From: an uncultured Clostridia bacterium
Lineage (GTDB): Bacteria; Bacillota; Limnochordia; Darwinibacteriales; DTU012
Reading direction: 5' to 3'
DNA length: 64,000 bases
Assembly: GCA_900019385.1 (NCBI GenBank)
Contig: FIZJ01000025.1
Coordinates: forward strand, 1 to 64,000
Part shown: positions 47,715 to 55,635 of the stretch, in pieces
How the letters are laid out: each line of letters starts with the position of its first letter
Position numbering within the stretch: the stretch's first letter is position 1
Made by a program: the position numbers and the translations under genes
Notes under the pieces: generated by a model
Databases searched by the model: none
Told to the model about the DNA's origin: nothing
What the model saw: the letters and a program-made list of their open reading frames with translations, nothing else

Positions 47715-48560
47715 ATGTGGTTCACTGAGCATTTTACGCCCAATGTCAAATTCTCCATAAAGATAAAAGAGGAACTCGTCAATCTCAAGAGCGAGTATCA
47801 AACGATCGCAGTCTATGAATCGGAAGATTTCGGCAGAATCCTGGTCATAGACGGCTTTTTGATGCTGACTGAGAAGGATGAGTTCATTTATCATGAGATG
47901 ATCACCCATGTGCCGATGGCGGTGAATCCAAGGATAAAGGATGTGCTGGTGATCGGCGCCGGGGACGGGGGCACGGTGCGGGAGCTAATCCGCTATCCAT
48001 CGATAGAGCGGATCGACATGGTTGAAATCGATGAAAAAGTGGTGGAGGTATGCCGCCGGTATATTCCCCAGACCGCAGGGAAGCTGGATGATCCCAGGGT
48101 GAGGTTGTTGTTTATGGACGGCGTAAAGTTTGTGGCAGATAAAGAAAGTGAATACGACCTGATCATAGTCGATTCGACGGATCCGTTCGGACCCGGTGAA
48201 GGGTTGTTCAGCAGCGCTTTTTACGCTGACTGTCACAGGGCGTTGAAGGGACAGGGCATTCTAGTCAATCAAATCGGGGGACCGTATTATGCGTCGGACA
48301 TTCAGGCGGCGCAGAGTGCCTACCGCAAGATCAAGCGCATCTTTCCAGTGGCCCGTGTCTATCAGGCTCACATCCCAACCTATGCTTCAGGCCACTGGTT
48401 GTTTGGATTTGCTTCGAAAGGCTTGGATCCGGTTAGAGACTTGAGGGCGGATGAATGGAACAGGCTTGGACTGCAAACGCAGTACTACAACACCAGTCTG
48501 CACCTCGGCAGTTTTGCTTTGCCAAACTATGTGGAACAGCTCTTGAAAGAGGGAGAGTAG
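47715..48560 (+). CDS. speE: Spermidine synthase
   Basis: MWFTEHFTPNVKFSIKIKEELVNLKSEYQTIAVYESEDFGRILVIDGFLMLTEKDEFIYHEMITHVP; VIGAGDGGTVREL. Confidence 0.96.
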   Translation: MWFTEHFTPNVKFSIKIKEELVNLKSEYQTIAVYESEDFGRILVIDGFLMLTEKDEFIYHEMITHVPMAVNPRIKDVLVIGAGDGGTVRELIRYPSIERIDMVEIDEKVVEVCRRYIPQTAGKLDDPRVRLLFMDGVKFVADKESEYDLIIVDSTDPFGPGEGLFSSAFYADCHRALKGQGILVNQIGGPYYASDIQAAQSAYRKIKRIFPVARVYQAHIPTYASGHWLFGFASKGLDPVRDLRADEWNRLGLQTQYYNTSLHLGSFALPNYVEQLLKEGE

Positions 48561-48564
48561 GACA

Positions 48565-49715
48565 GTGAACAGGTTCCTGTTGCAATAACCGTATTGGTGT
48601 CAGTGCTTGCTTTGCAGCTGCCGGCGATGGGACAAGCAAGCACAGAGTTTTTGGATACAGTGTACATCCGCGAGCAAATCAGCAAGTATGAATCAGCCGG
48701 GAGATCGCGGCGCCAGCCCCAGCTTTCTGATCAGGAATTTGCTGAATTGGAAAGAGAGATTCCCTACACAGGTTTCACTCCCCTTACAGAAATGGGGCCG
48801 GGCCAGACATACAAAGGCCAGGACGGGGGGCTTTATGGCTCTGGGAGCAACAATCCTCCTCCAGCTCATCAAAAGGCGGCGTTGGAAGCAGTTGCGAAGA
48901 TTACTCCCCGCGATGAGGACGGCAATCCCTCCGCAGACGGAAAGATTGTCCTGATGGGAATCGGGATGTCCAATACACGCATCATCTTCGATATGTTCAA
49001 ACAGATGGCAGAAGCCGACCCTGGCAAAGCCGATCGGGTCATTCTGGTGAACGCGGCGGCCGGCGGCCAAGACGCCCGGGCGTGGGCCGACCCCACCGCT
49101 GACTGCGGCCGCCAACTTAACATTCCCGGAAAGGGAGAAAAGGGGTCAGCTTGGGATTACGCCGACGCGATGCTTGCTGCTGAAGGTGTCACACCAGCCC
49201 AGGTTCAAGCTGTGTGGATTTACCAAGCGTTGATGAACCCCGGGAAACGATATGGGGATTTCCCCGGACATGCAATGCTGCTTAAGGAATGTATCGGAGT
49301 GATTGTGCGGGAAGCCAAACGGCGGTATCCCAACCTTCAGATCGTTTTTCTTTCCAGCAGGACCTATGCCGGCTACGCTGCGCGGGACCTCAATCCCGAG
49401 CCATATGCCTACGAGAGTGCTTTTGCCGTACGCTGGCTGATTCAAGAACAAATCGATGGTTCTCCGCGTTATAACTATGACCCGGCCGCAGGGCCGGTTG
49501 CAGCCCCTGTCATGGTGTGGGGCCCCTATTTATGGGCTGACGGTGTCCGGCCGAGATTGAGCGATGGCCTGACTTGGCAGCGGGAGGATTTCGCTCCAGC
49601 CCCTGACGGAACCCATCCGTCGGCAATGGGGGCTAGAAAAGCCGGGCAGCTTCTCTTGGATTTCTTCAAGACAAATGAGCTTGCCAAAGGGTGGTTTTTG
49701 CAGTCATCCGACTAA
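48565..49715 (+). pseudogene. SGNH-hydrolase-like secreted protein with a frameshift inside the signal peptide
   Basis: ORF 48594-49715 has GMSNTR and DGTHPS motifs and begins mid signal peptide; GTG 48565 with RBS GGGAGAG reads VNRFLLQ* and is 1 nt out of frame with AITVLVSVLALQLPAMGQAS. Confidence 0.6.
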
Positions 49716-49737
49716 TAGATGTGGGAGTGTCGCATCA

Positions 49738-50223
49738 ATGTCCTTGGAAAGGGTAAGAGCATATTTCCAGGCACTGGGGATTGCCGATCGGATCATGGAA
49801 TTCGAGCAGTCCAGCGCCACGGTGGACCAAGCAGCGCAAATCCTGGGGTGTGAAAAAGGGCGTGTCGCAAAAACACTGTCATTCCGCCTTGGCGGCAGAA
49901 TAATCTTGGTGGTCGCCTCCGGGGACACCAGAGTAGACAATGCCAAGTACAAAGCCCGGTTCGGCCGCAGGCCGAGCATGCTGACGAACGAGGAAGCTGT
50001 GACTCTGGTGGGGTATGCCGTGGGAGGCATCTGTCCATTCGCTGTCAACGAAGGCGTGGAGGTCTATCTTGATCAAGCCCTGAAGCGCTATGACAGCGTA
50101 TACCCAGCATGCGGCAGCGCCAATTCTTTGATTGAACTGACCATTCCGGAGCTGGAGAGGTATTCCAACAGCCTAGGATGGGTAGATGTCTGCCGCCGAC
50201 AGGGAGGGGATCGGCATGTTTGA
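49738..50223 (+). CDS. YbaK/ProX-type aminoacyl-tRNA deacylase domain protein
   Basis: MSLERVRAYFQALGIADRIMEFEQSSATVDQAAQILGCEKGRVAKTLSFRLG; PFAVNEGVEVYLDQALKRYDSVYPACGSANSLIEL. Confidence 0.93.
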   Translation: MSLERVRAYFQALGIADRIMEFEQSSATVDQAAQILGCEKGRVAKTLSFRLGGRIILVVASGDTRVDNAKYKARFGRRPSMLTNEEAVTLVGYAVGGICPFAVNEGVEVYLDQALKRYDSVYPACGSANSLIELTIPELERYSNSLGWVDVCRRQGGDRHV

Positions 50224-50926
50224 CTTCCAAGGCAAAGTGGCAGTGGTGACCGGCGGTGCCAGAGGCATCGGCAAAGTCATCTGTGAGGAGTTCAAAAGAG
50301 CCGGTGCGCATGTGTGCACAATTGATCTGCTGCCGAATGATTATTTCGTAGGCGATATCGCCGAGGAAGGGGCACTGCGGGAATTCGCCGGCAAGGTGAT
50401 AGCCGACTGGGGCAAGATCGACTTCTTGATTAACAACGCCTGTGTTTCCCGGGGCGGTATTGAGAACTGCTCTTACGATGACTTCAACTATGTCCTGCGA
50501 GTGGGCGTTTCAGCGCCGTTCATGCTTGCCAAACTTTTCAAAGACCACTTTAACCCGGGCGGAGTGATTATCAATGTTTCATCCACCCGGGACCGGATGA
50601 GCCAGCCAAACACGGAAAGCTACACTGCCTGCAAGGGTGGAATCGCCGCCCTGACTCATGCGCTGGCGGTGAGCCTGGCGGGAAAAGTGAGGGTAAACTC
50701 CATCAGCCCAGGATGGATCGATACGACAGGTACCCAGTTCGAAGGGCCGGATAAATCGCAGCACCCTGCCGGCAGGGTAGGCCGACCAGACGATATCGCA
50801 GCAATGGTGCTCTTTCTCTGCAGTGATCGGGCTGGTTTCATAACCGGAGAAAACATAACTATAGATGGAGGTATGACCAGGCTGATGATTTACCATGGCG
50901 ACCATGGGTGGACATACAGCGGCTGA
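50216..50926 (+). CDS. SDR-family oxidoreductase
   Basis: VVTGGARGIGKVI; INNAC; SYTACKGGIAALTHALAVSL; SPGWIDT; start ATG 50216 after AGGGAGGGGA. Confidence 0.92.
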   Translation: MFDFQGKVAVVTGGARGIGKVICEEFKRAGAHVCTIDLLPNDYFVGDIAEEGALREFAGKVIADWGKIDFLINNACVSRGGIENCSYDDFNYVLRVGVSAPFMLAKLFKDHFNPGGVIINVSSTRDRMSQPNTESYTACKGGIAALTHALAVSLAGKVRVNSISPGWIDTTGTQFEGPDKSQHPAGRVGRPDDIAAMVLFLCSDRAGFITGENITIDGGMTRLMIYHGDHGWTYSG

Positions 50927-50930
50927 GCGG

Positions 50931-51611
50931 TCATTTGGCCATAAATTTTTCTTTCAGCGCAGGATCGAGTTTCTCGACCGCATAGCGAAGCATGGTGCGT
51001 GGCATTTCGAGGTGGTGTTTCTTAAGGAACTCCACCTCTGTTTTTAGGTCGCGGCTGCCGATTTCTCTCAGCATCCAGCCGACCGCTTTGTGGATCAAAT
51101 GGTGTCCGTGGTTCATCATAAGTTCCGCCAGGCGCAGGGTGTCGGCGAAATCATGCTGTTTGATGAAATAAAAGGTGGCCATAACAGCTGTCCGCTGCCT
51201 CCACAGATCTTCGGATCTGGCCAACTCATAAAGAAGGGAACGGTCCTTATTAAAAAGGAACGCTCCAAGAATCTTGTCCGCCGACATGTCCACCAGGTCC
51301 CAGTTGTTGACATAATCGAGGTTGGCCAGATAATAGGCGGCGATTTGCTCCCGTTCCGATTCGGATCTGCTTTTTTGGAACTTGTAAACCAGGATCGCCA
51401 GAGCAGTGGCGCGGAACTCGTGCACCGGATCCTGGATCAGTGAGTCCAGTTCATCCAAGGTGATGGTTTTATAGTACTTTTTGGCAACCTTCCTTTGATT
51501 GGGCACACGGACCCCGATAAACTTATCCCCCTCACCGTATCCCCCTTCATAGGCCAGCGTTTGGAATATGAAGAGGTAAATGGTATTGCGGTGGGGGCAG
51601 CAGCTACTCAC
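50931..51611 (-). CDS. AlkD-like DNA alkylation repair protein, apparently 5'-truncated
   Basis: YGEGDKFIGVRVPNQRKVAKKYY...EFRATALAILVYKF...NWDLVDMSADKILGAFL...MNHGHHLIHKAVGWMLREIG; N-terminal MSSCCPHRNTIYLFI is encoded by foreign flanking DNA. Confidence 0.8.
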   Translation of the reverse strand: MSSCCPHRNTIYLFIFQTLAYEGGYGEGDKFIGVRVPNQRKVAKKYYKTITLDELDSLIQDPVHEFRATALAILVYKFQKSRSESEREQIAAYYLANLDYVNNWDLVDMSADKILGAFLFNKDRSLLYELARSEDLWRQRTAVMATFYFIKQHDFADTLRLAELMMNHGHHLIHKAVGWMLREIGSRDLKTEVEFLKKHHLEMPRTMLRYAVEKLDPALKEKFMAK

Positions 51612-52147
51612 AGCGTCATCAGTGTAGCCGCCAATGACGGTATTGGCTCTTTAGTGGGCCAGGGAGGCACTGCCGCTGTCAACCTACTCTTGGGAAGCAC
51701 AAAGGCCTATATTGATGAAACCCAGATTAACAAGGGCGCCGGTCAGGCCGGAGACACTCAAGCGGTCTATGTCCGAGCCGTTGACATTGCCCATAACTAC
51801 GGCGGCGGCGGGACGTTGGGAGCCGGCCTCATTTACGGTGGCGGCGCAGGAGCCGCGGCCGATGTGTTTGCCCGTGATACCGAGGCGTATATAACCGACT
51901 CCACAGTATCCAGCAAGCGGGCTGTGGATATCGGCGCTTTTTCCGCCCGCAAGCTGATCACTGTTGTTGTCAGCGGCAGTGTGGGCGCTGGAATCTTGAC
52001 AGGCGCCTCGGCTGTAGATATATCCAAAGGGAGCACCAAAGCTTATCTGAAATCCAGCACTGTCACCACTGGAGATCTGCACAGCGACGGTTAGTGCAGG
52101 CGACAACTTGAAAGTAGCCGCTTCGAGTGGAAACCTTAAGACTCTTC
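51567..52147 (+). pseudogene. Remnant of a large repetitive adhesin/leukotoxin-like protein
   Basis: VNGIAVGAAATHSVISVAANDGIGSLVGQGGTAAVNLLLGSTKAYIDETQINKGAG...; no native 5' end; frameshift near 52085-52094 after which TVSAGDNLKVAASSGNLKT continues in the next frame. Confidence 0.7.
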
Positions 52148-52153
52148 ATTTGA

Positions 52154-52176
52154 GGCCGCGAAACGCGGCCTTGTTT
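52154..52176 (+). terminator. Rho-independent terminator after the adhesin remnant
   Basis: GGCCGCG-AAA-CGCGGCC followed by TTGTTTT. Confidence 0.8.
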
Positions 52177-52211
52177 TATGCTGCCGCTCTATTGATTTTA
52201 CATAACATTAC

Positions 52212-52240
52212 TTGACATAAGTTGTGCAGACTGGTAGCAT
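52212..52240 (+). promoter_or_regulatory. Promoter of the HTH-Uma2 gene
   Basis: TTGACA (52212-52217) - 17 nt - TAGCAT (52235-52240). Confidence 0.5.
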
Positions 52241-52255
52241 ATGCATGAGGTGAGA

Positions 52256-53002
52256 ATGATGTCCGGAAAACTGCTGACTGCCCAAGAATTGGCGGAAAAG
52301 TTGAGCCTATCGGTTGAAACGATTTGGCGATATACTCGCCAAAAACAGATCCCATATGTGGAGGTAGGTAGAAGGCAGTACCGCTATAACCTGGAAGCGG
52401 TGTTGAAAGCCATGCAAGCCAGGACCAGACAAGTGGCGGAAGAAGCGGCGGAGTACCTGACAGATCCTCTGGTAACGTATCAAGACTATCTCAAAATGCC
52501 GGAAAAGCCAGGTGTCCGTTACGAAGTAATACAGGGAAGACTCATTGAGGAACCTTCCCCAAGTGTGCTGCACCAGCGGGTGTCTTACCGCCTGCAGATG
52601 TTACTGATCAATTATTTCAACAGTGCCGATCCTGAAGGGGAAGTCTTGAGTGCGCCTTTGGATGTGGAACTGTCCGATATTACAGTCGTCCAACCAGATC
52701 TGCTGTATATTCCCGGGAGTGCGAAAGCTGCTTTAGAAGAAGTTCGAATCCTTATTCCGCCGAAGCTGGTTGTGGAAATCGTCTCACCCATCACCGGCCG
52801 TAAGGATCGGCTTGAGAAAATGCAGATCTATCGTGATGCGGGAGTGGAGCATTATTGGCTTGTGGATCTGGAGGGCAGGTTTATCGAGGCCTATGCTCTA
52901 GAGGACAACGGCTATGTCCGAGTCGCCGAGTCAGCCGAAGTGTTCACCCATCCCGGTTTTCCAGGCTTGGAGATTGATATCGCAGACATATTTCCAAGAT
53001 AA
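52256..53002 (+). CDS. Uma2/DUF820 PD-(D/E)XK nuclease with N-terminal excisionase-type HTH
   Basis: LLTAQELAEKLSLSVETIWRYTRQKQIPYVEVGRRQYRYNLEAVL plus VVQPDLLYI...IPPKLVVEIVSPITGRKDRLEKMQIYRDAGVEHYWLVD. Confidence 0.9.
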   Translation: MMSGKLLTAQELAEKLSLSVETIWRYTRQKQIPYVEVGRRQYRYNLEAVLKAMQARTRQVAEEAAEYLTDPLVTYQDYLKMPEKPGVRYEVIQGRLIEEPSPSVLHQRVSYRLQMLLINYFNSADPEGEVLSAPLDVELSDITVVQPDLLYIPGSAKAALEEVRILIPPKLVVEIVSPITGRKDRLEKMQIYRDAGVEHYWLVDLEGRFIEAYALEDNGYVRVAESAEVFTHPGFPGLEIDIADIFPR

Positions 53003-53017
53003 TCAGGAGATGCCAGT

Positions 53018-53635
53018 CTAGACAGCCTGCAGCGGCTGCTGCCTGCGGATGGTGCTGATGCCGGTGAAGACAAGATAGGCCGCCACAACTGCGGCGCCGC
53101 CCACATCCACGTAACCTGCGGCAGGAGATGCGGAGGCCAAAGCGATGAAACTCAAAGAAGCGACCACAGAAACGTCCACAGCAGATTTGGCTAAATACAG
53201 CCTGCTTTGCACTGCCAGAATCGGATCAGGCTGTTCTTGGTTGAGTTTGCGGTAGCGGAGCCAGAACCACGAATTGGTCACCGCTCCCAAGAAAGCGATG
53301 ACAAGCCCGAGAAGCACATTGCCTTTTTCAGCGCCAAGGGAAAGAACGGCGACAGTCAGCATGGCCAGGCCGGAAAGAACCATGGCTGTTCCGACAAAAC
53401 GGCTTACAATCAACTCCAACCTTCTCCGCCGGGCAGAATCTTGTCGGCTGCCTTTATGAATTGTTCGGAAGACAATAAGGGAAACGACAAGAGCCGCCAG
53501 CTCCGCGGTCCGGCGGATGAAATCCGCGATCTGAGTGCTTGATCTGCCGAAGAGCAGCCCAATCCCCAGCACCAGAGGGCCTGGAGAGCTTAACGCGACA
53601 GAAGCCCGGAGAGTGTGTTCTCCCTTTCGCTGCAT
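53018..53635 (-). CDS. CDF/cation-efflux-like membrane protein, possibly degenerate
   Basis: SSTQIADFIRRTAELAALVVSLIVFRTIHKG and YLAKSAVDVSVVASLSF in a CDF-like TM arrangement; start ATG 53635 after GGAGG. Confidence 0.6.
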   Translation of the reverse strand: MQRKGEHTLRASVALSSPGPLVLGIGLLFGRSSTQIADFIRRTAELAALVVSLIVFRTIHKGSRQDSARRRRLELIVSRFVGTAMVLSGLAMLTVAVLSLGAEKGNVLLGLVIAFLGAVTNSWFWLRYRKLNQEQPDPILAVQSRLYLAKSAVDVSVVASLSFIALASASPAAGYVDVGGAAVVAAYLVFTGISTIRRQQPLQAV

Positions 53636-53740
53636 CACTGCACCTCCTCGTACCATTATAACAGATTTCGCCCACAGCTGACATTGATAGTGCGAGACTG
53701 TATGTTCTGTGCTATTATAATATAGATCATCAAAGACGGA

Positions 53741-55129
53741 GTGTTTGGATACAGCATGGGCAGAATCATCGATCTAACCGAAGGCAGTATTTCAAAAACA
53801 TTGATTAGGCTTGCTTTGCCGACGATCGCCACATCGTTTGTGCAGATGGCGTACAGCCTCACCGATATGGCTTGGGTGGGGCGGTTAGGAGCGGAAGCAG
53901 TCGCCGCAGTGGGGATTGCTGGGCTTTTCACCTGGTTTGCCGCGGCTATCATTATGATTGCCAGAATCGGGGCAGAGGTCGGTGTTGCCCAGTCAATAGG
54001 CAGGGGAGATCGCAGAGAAGCTCAAGTGTACATCCGCCACAGTATTCAGCTGATCATATGTCTGGCATCTCTGTACGCTTTGGCGCTGATCGTTTTCCGC
54101 AACCCCTTGCTCGCCTTCTTCCGGGTAAGCCAATCTGTTGAGGAACAAGCGAGCGGGTATTTACTGATAGTTTCTTTGGGAATGGTGTTCTACACAATCA
54201 ATCCAGTGTTCTCCGCCATCTTTAACGGCGCCGGCGACAGCACCTCGCCGTTCAAGGTCAATGTTGTGGGGTTGATCCTTAACATGATCCTGGATCCGAT
54301 CTTGATCTATGGAGTTGGGCCGTTTCCACGGCTGGGAACAGCCGGTGCGGCGATTGCCACGGTCATTGCCCAACTTAGTGTGACGCTTGTTTTCTGCTAT
54401 CACGCCAGCCACCGGGCAGAGCTGTTTTCGGGAATAAGGTGGTTGGAAAAACCTGATCCGGCCTATCTTCGGCGCATTGTCAAAATGGGCATTCCCGTGG
54501 CTTTGCAGAGCGCGCTTTTCACCACTATTGCCATGATTATCAGCAGAATTATTTCCCAATGGGGAGACACCCCAATCGCTGTCCAGAAAATCGGCTCGCA
54601 AATCGAATCCATATCCTGGATGACGGCAGGAGGCTTTCAGACCGCCATGAGCGCCTTTGTCGGGCAGAATTTCGGCGCGAAGAAATGGGATCGGGTTGTC
54701 AAAGGTTATTATATCGGCCTTGGCCTGGTTTCCGCGATCGGTGTATTTGCCACTTTCTTGCTCATATTCGCAGCCAGGCCGATGTTTGCTTTGTTTATTC
54801 CCGAACCGGAAGCAGTCAGCCTCGGTGTTGGCTATCTGAGAATCCTGGGAGTTTCCCAATTGGCGATGTGTGTCGAAATTGTGACTGCGGGGGCTTTCAT
54901 TGGGCACGGCAGGAGCTTTCCCCCGTCGATCGTGGGCATCTCCTTCAATCTGCTTAGGATTCCCGGCGCCTTAATCCTCTCGTCATTCATCGGCCTTGAT
55001 GGAGTATGGTGGGCTATCACTCTGTCCAGCCTATGCAAAGGATCGGTTTTGGTTCTCTGGCACCTGTATTATTTGCGGACCAACCCGGAATTGGCCGGAT
55101 GGCGCCGGCAGGCGGAGACGGTACAATAA
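53741..55129 (+). CDS. MATE-family efflux transporter
   Basis: LIRLALPTIATSFVQMAYSLTDMAWVGRLGAEAVAAVGIA; 462 aa, polytopic; alternative start ATG 53756. Confidence 0.95.
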   Translation: MFGYSMGRIIDLTEGSISKTLIRLALPTIATSFVQMAYSLTDMAWVGRLGAEAVAAVGIAGLFTWFAAAIIMIARIGAEVGVAQSIGRGDRREAQVYIRHSIQLIICLASLYALALIVFRNPLLAFFRVSQSVEEQASGYLLIVSLGMVFYTINPVFSAIFNGAGDSTSPFKVNVVGLILNMILDPILIYGVGPFPRLGTAGAAIATVIAQLSVTLVFCYHASHRAELFSGIRWLEKPDPAYLRRIVKMGIPVALQSALFTTIAMIISRIISQWGDTPIAVQKIGSQIESISWMTAGGFQTAMSAFVGQNFGAKKWDRVVKGYYIGLGLVSAIGVFATFLLIFAARPMFALFIPEPEAVSLGVGYLRILGVSQLAMCVEIVTAGAFIGHGRSFPPSIVGISFNLLRIPGALILSSFIGLDGVWWAITLSSLCKGSVLVLWHLYYLRTNPELAGWRRQAETVQ

Positions 55130-55145
55130 TTATGTGGAAAGAATA

Positions 55146-55173
55146 AAGACGAGGGCTTGCAGCACCTCGTCTT
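55146..55173. terminator. Hairpin terminator after the MATE gene
   Basis: AAGACGAGG-GCTTGCAGCA-CCTCGTCTT perfect 9-bp stem. Confidence 0.75.
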
Positions 55174-55184
55174 CTTGTGTGGTT

Positions 55185-55544
55185 TCACTTGTCGCTCGGC
55201 GTGATGCTTATAGTCACATGTGATGTCTGGTTGTGACGGATTTCGGCGGAGCCGGTGCCCTGACCGAAGCCCTTGTCTGTAGAGGCCTCAACCTGGAACA
55301 CCCATGAGCCGGTGCGCAGCGATAAAGATATGGTGTTTCCCGATGCAGATGTTCCCAGTTCTTTTACACCATGCAGGTAGCCGATTATTGTGTAGTGGAC
55401 GTCAATTCCATTAAGCTCTTCCGCTAGTTAAAAGGTGAGTCTGGCGGTACCCGTCTGGATAAACCGATTGTTGGAGGAAAACTTGCATTCTGCCGGAAGC
55501 AGGAGTAAGCATATAAGCAGGGCGAACATTACCAGTCTTTTCAT
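55185..55544 (-). pseudogene. Putative lipoprotein gene interrupted by one in-frame TAA
   Basis: reverse strand: MKRLVMFALLICLLLLPAECKFSSNNRFIQTGTARLTF*LAEELNGIDVHYTIIGYLHGVKELGTSASGNTISLSLRTGSWVFQVEASTDKGFGQGTGSAEIRHNQTSHVTISITPSDK*; stop codon at 55430-55428. Confidence 0.7.
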
Positions 55545-55635
55545 TTTCACGATAATCATCTCTTTTTCTGATTATTACCCATGAGTTCGCCTATTGTTGG
55601 AAAAGTCCTTATAAAATTACCAAACACGAATCGAA

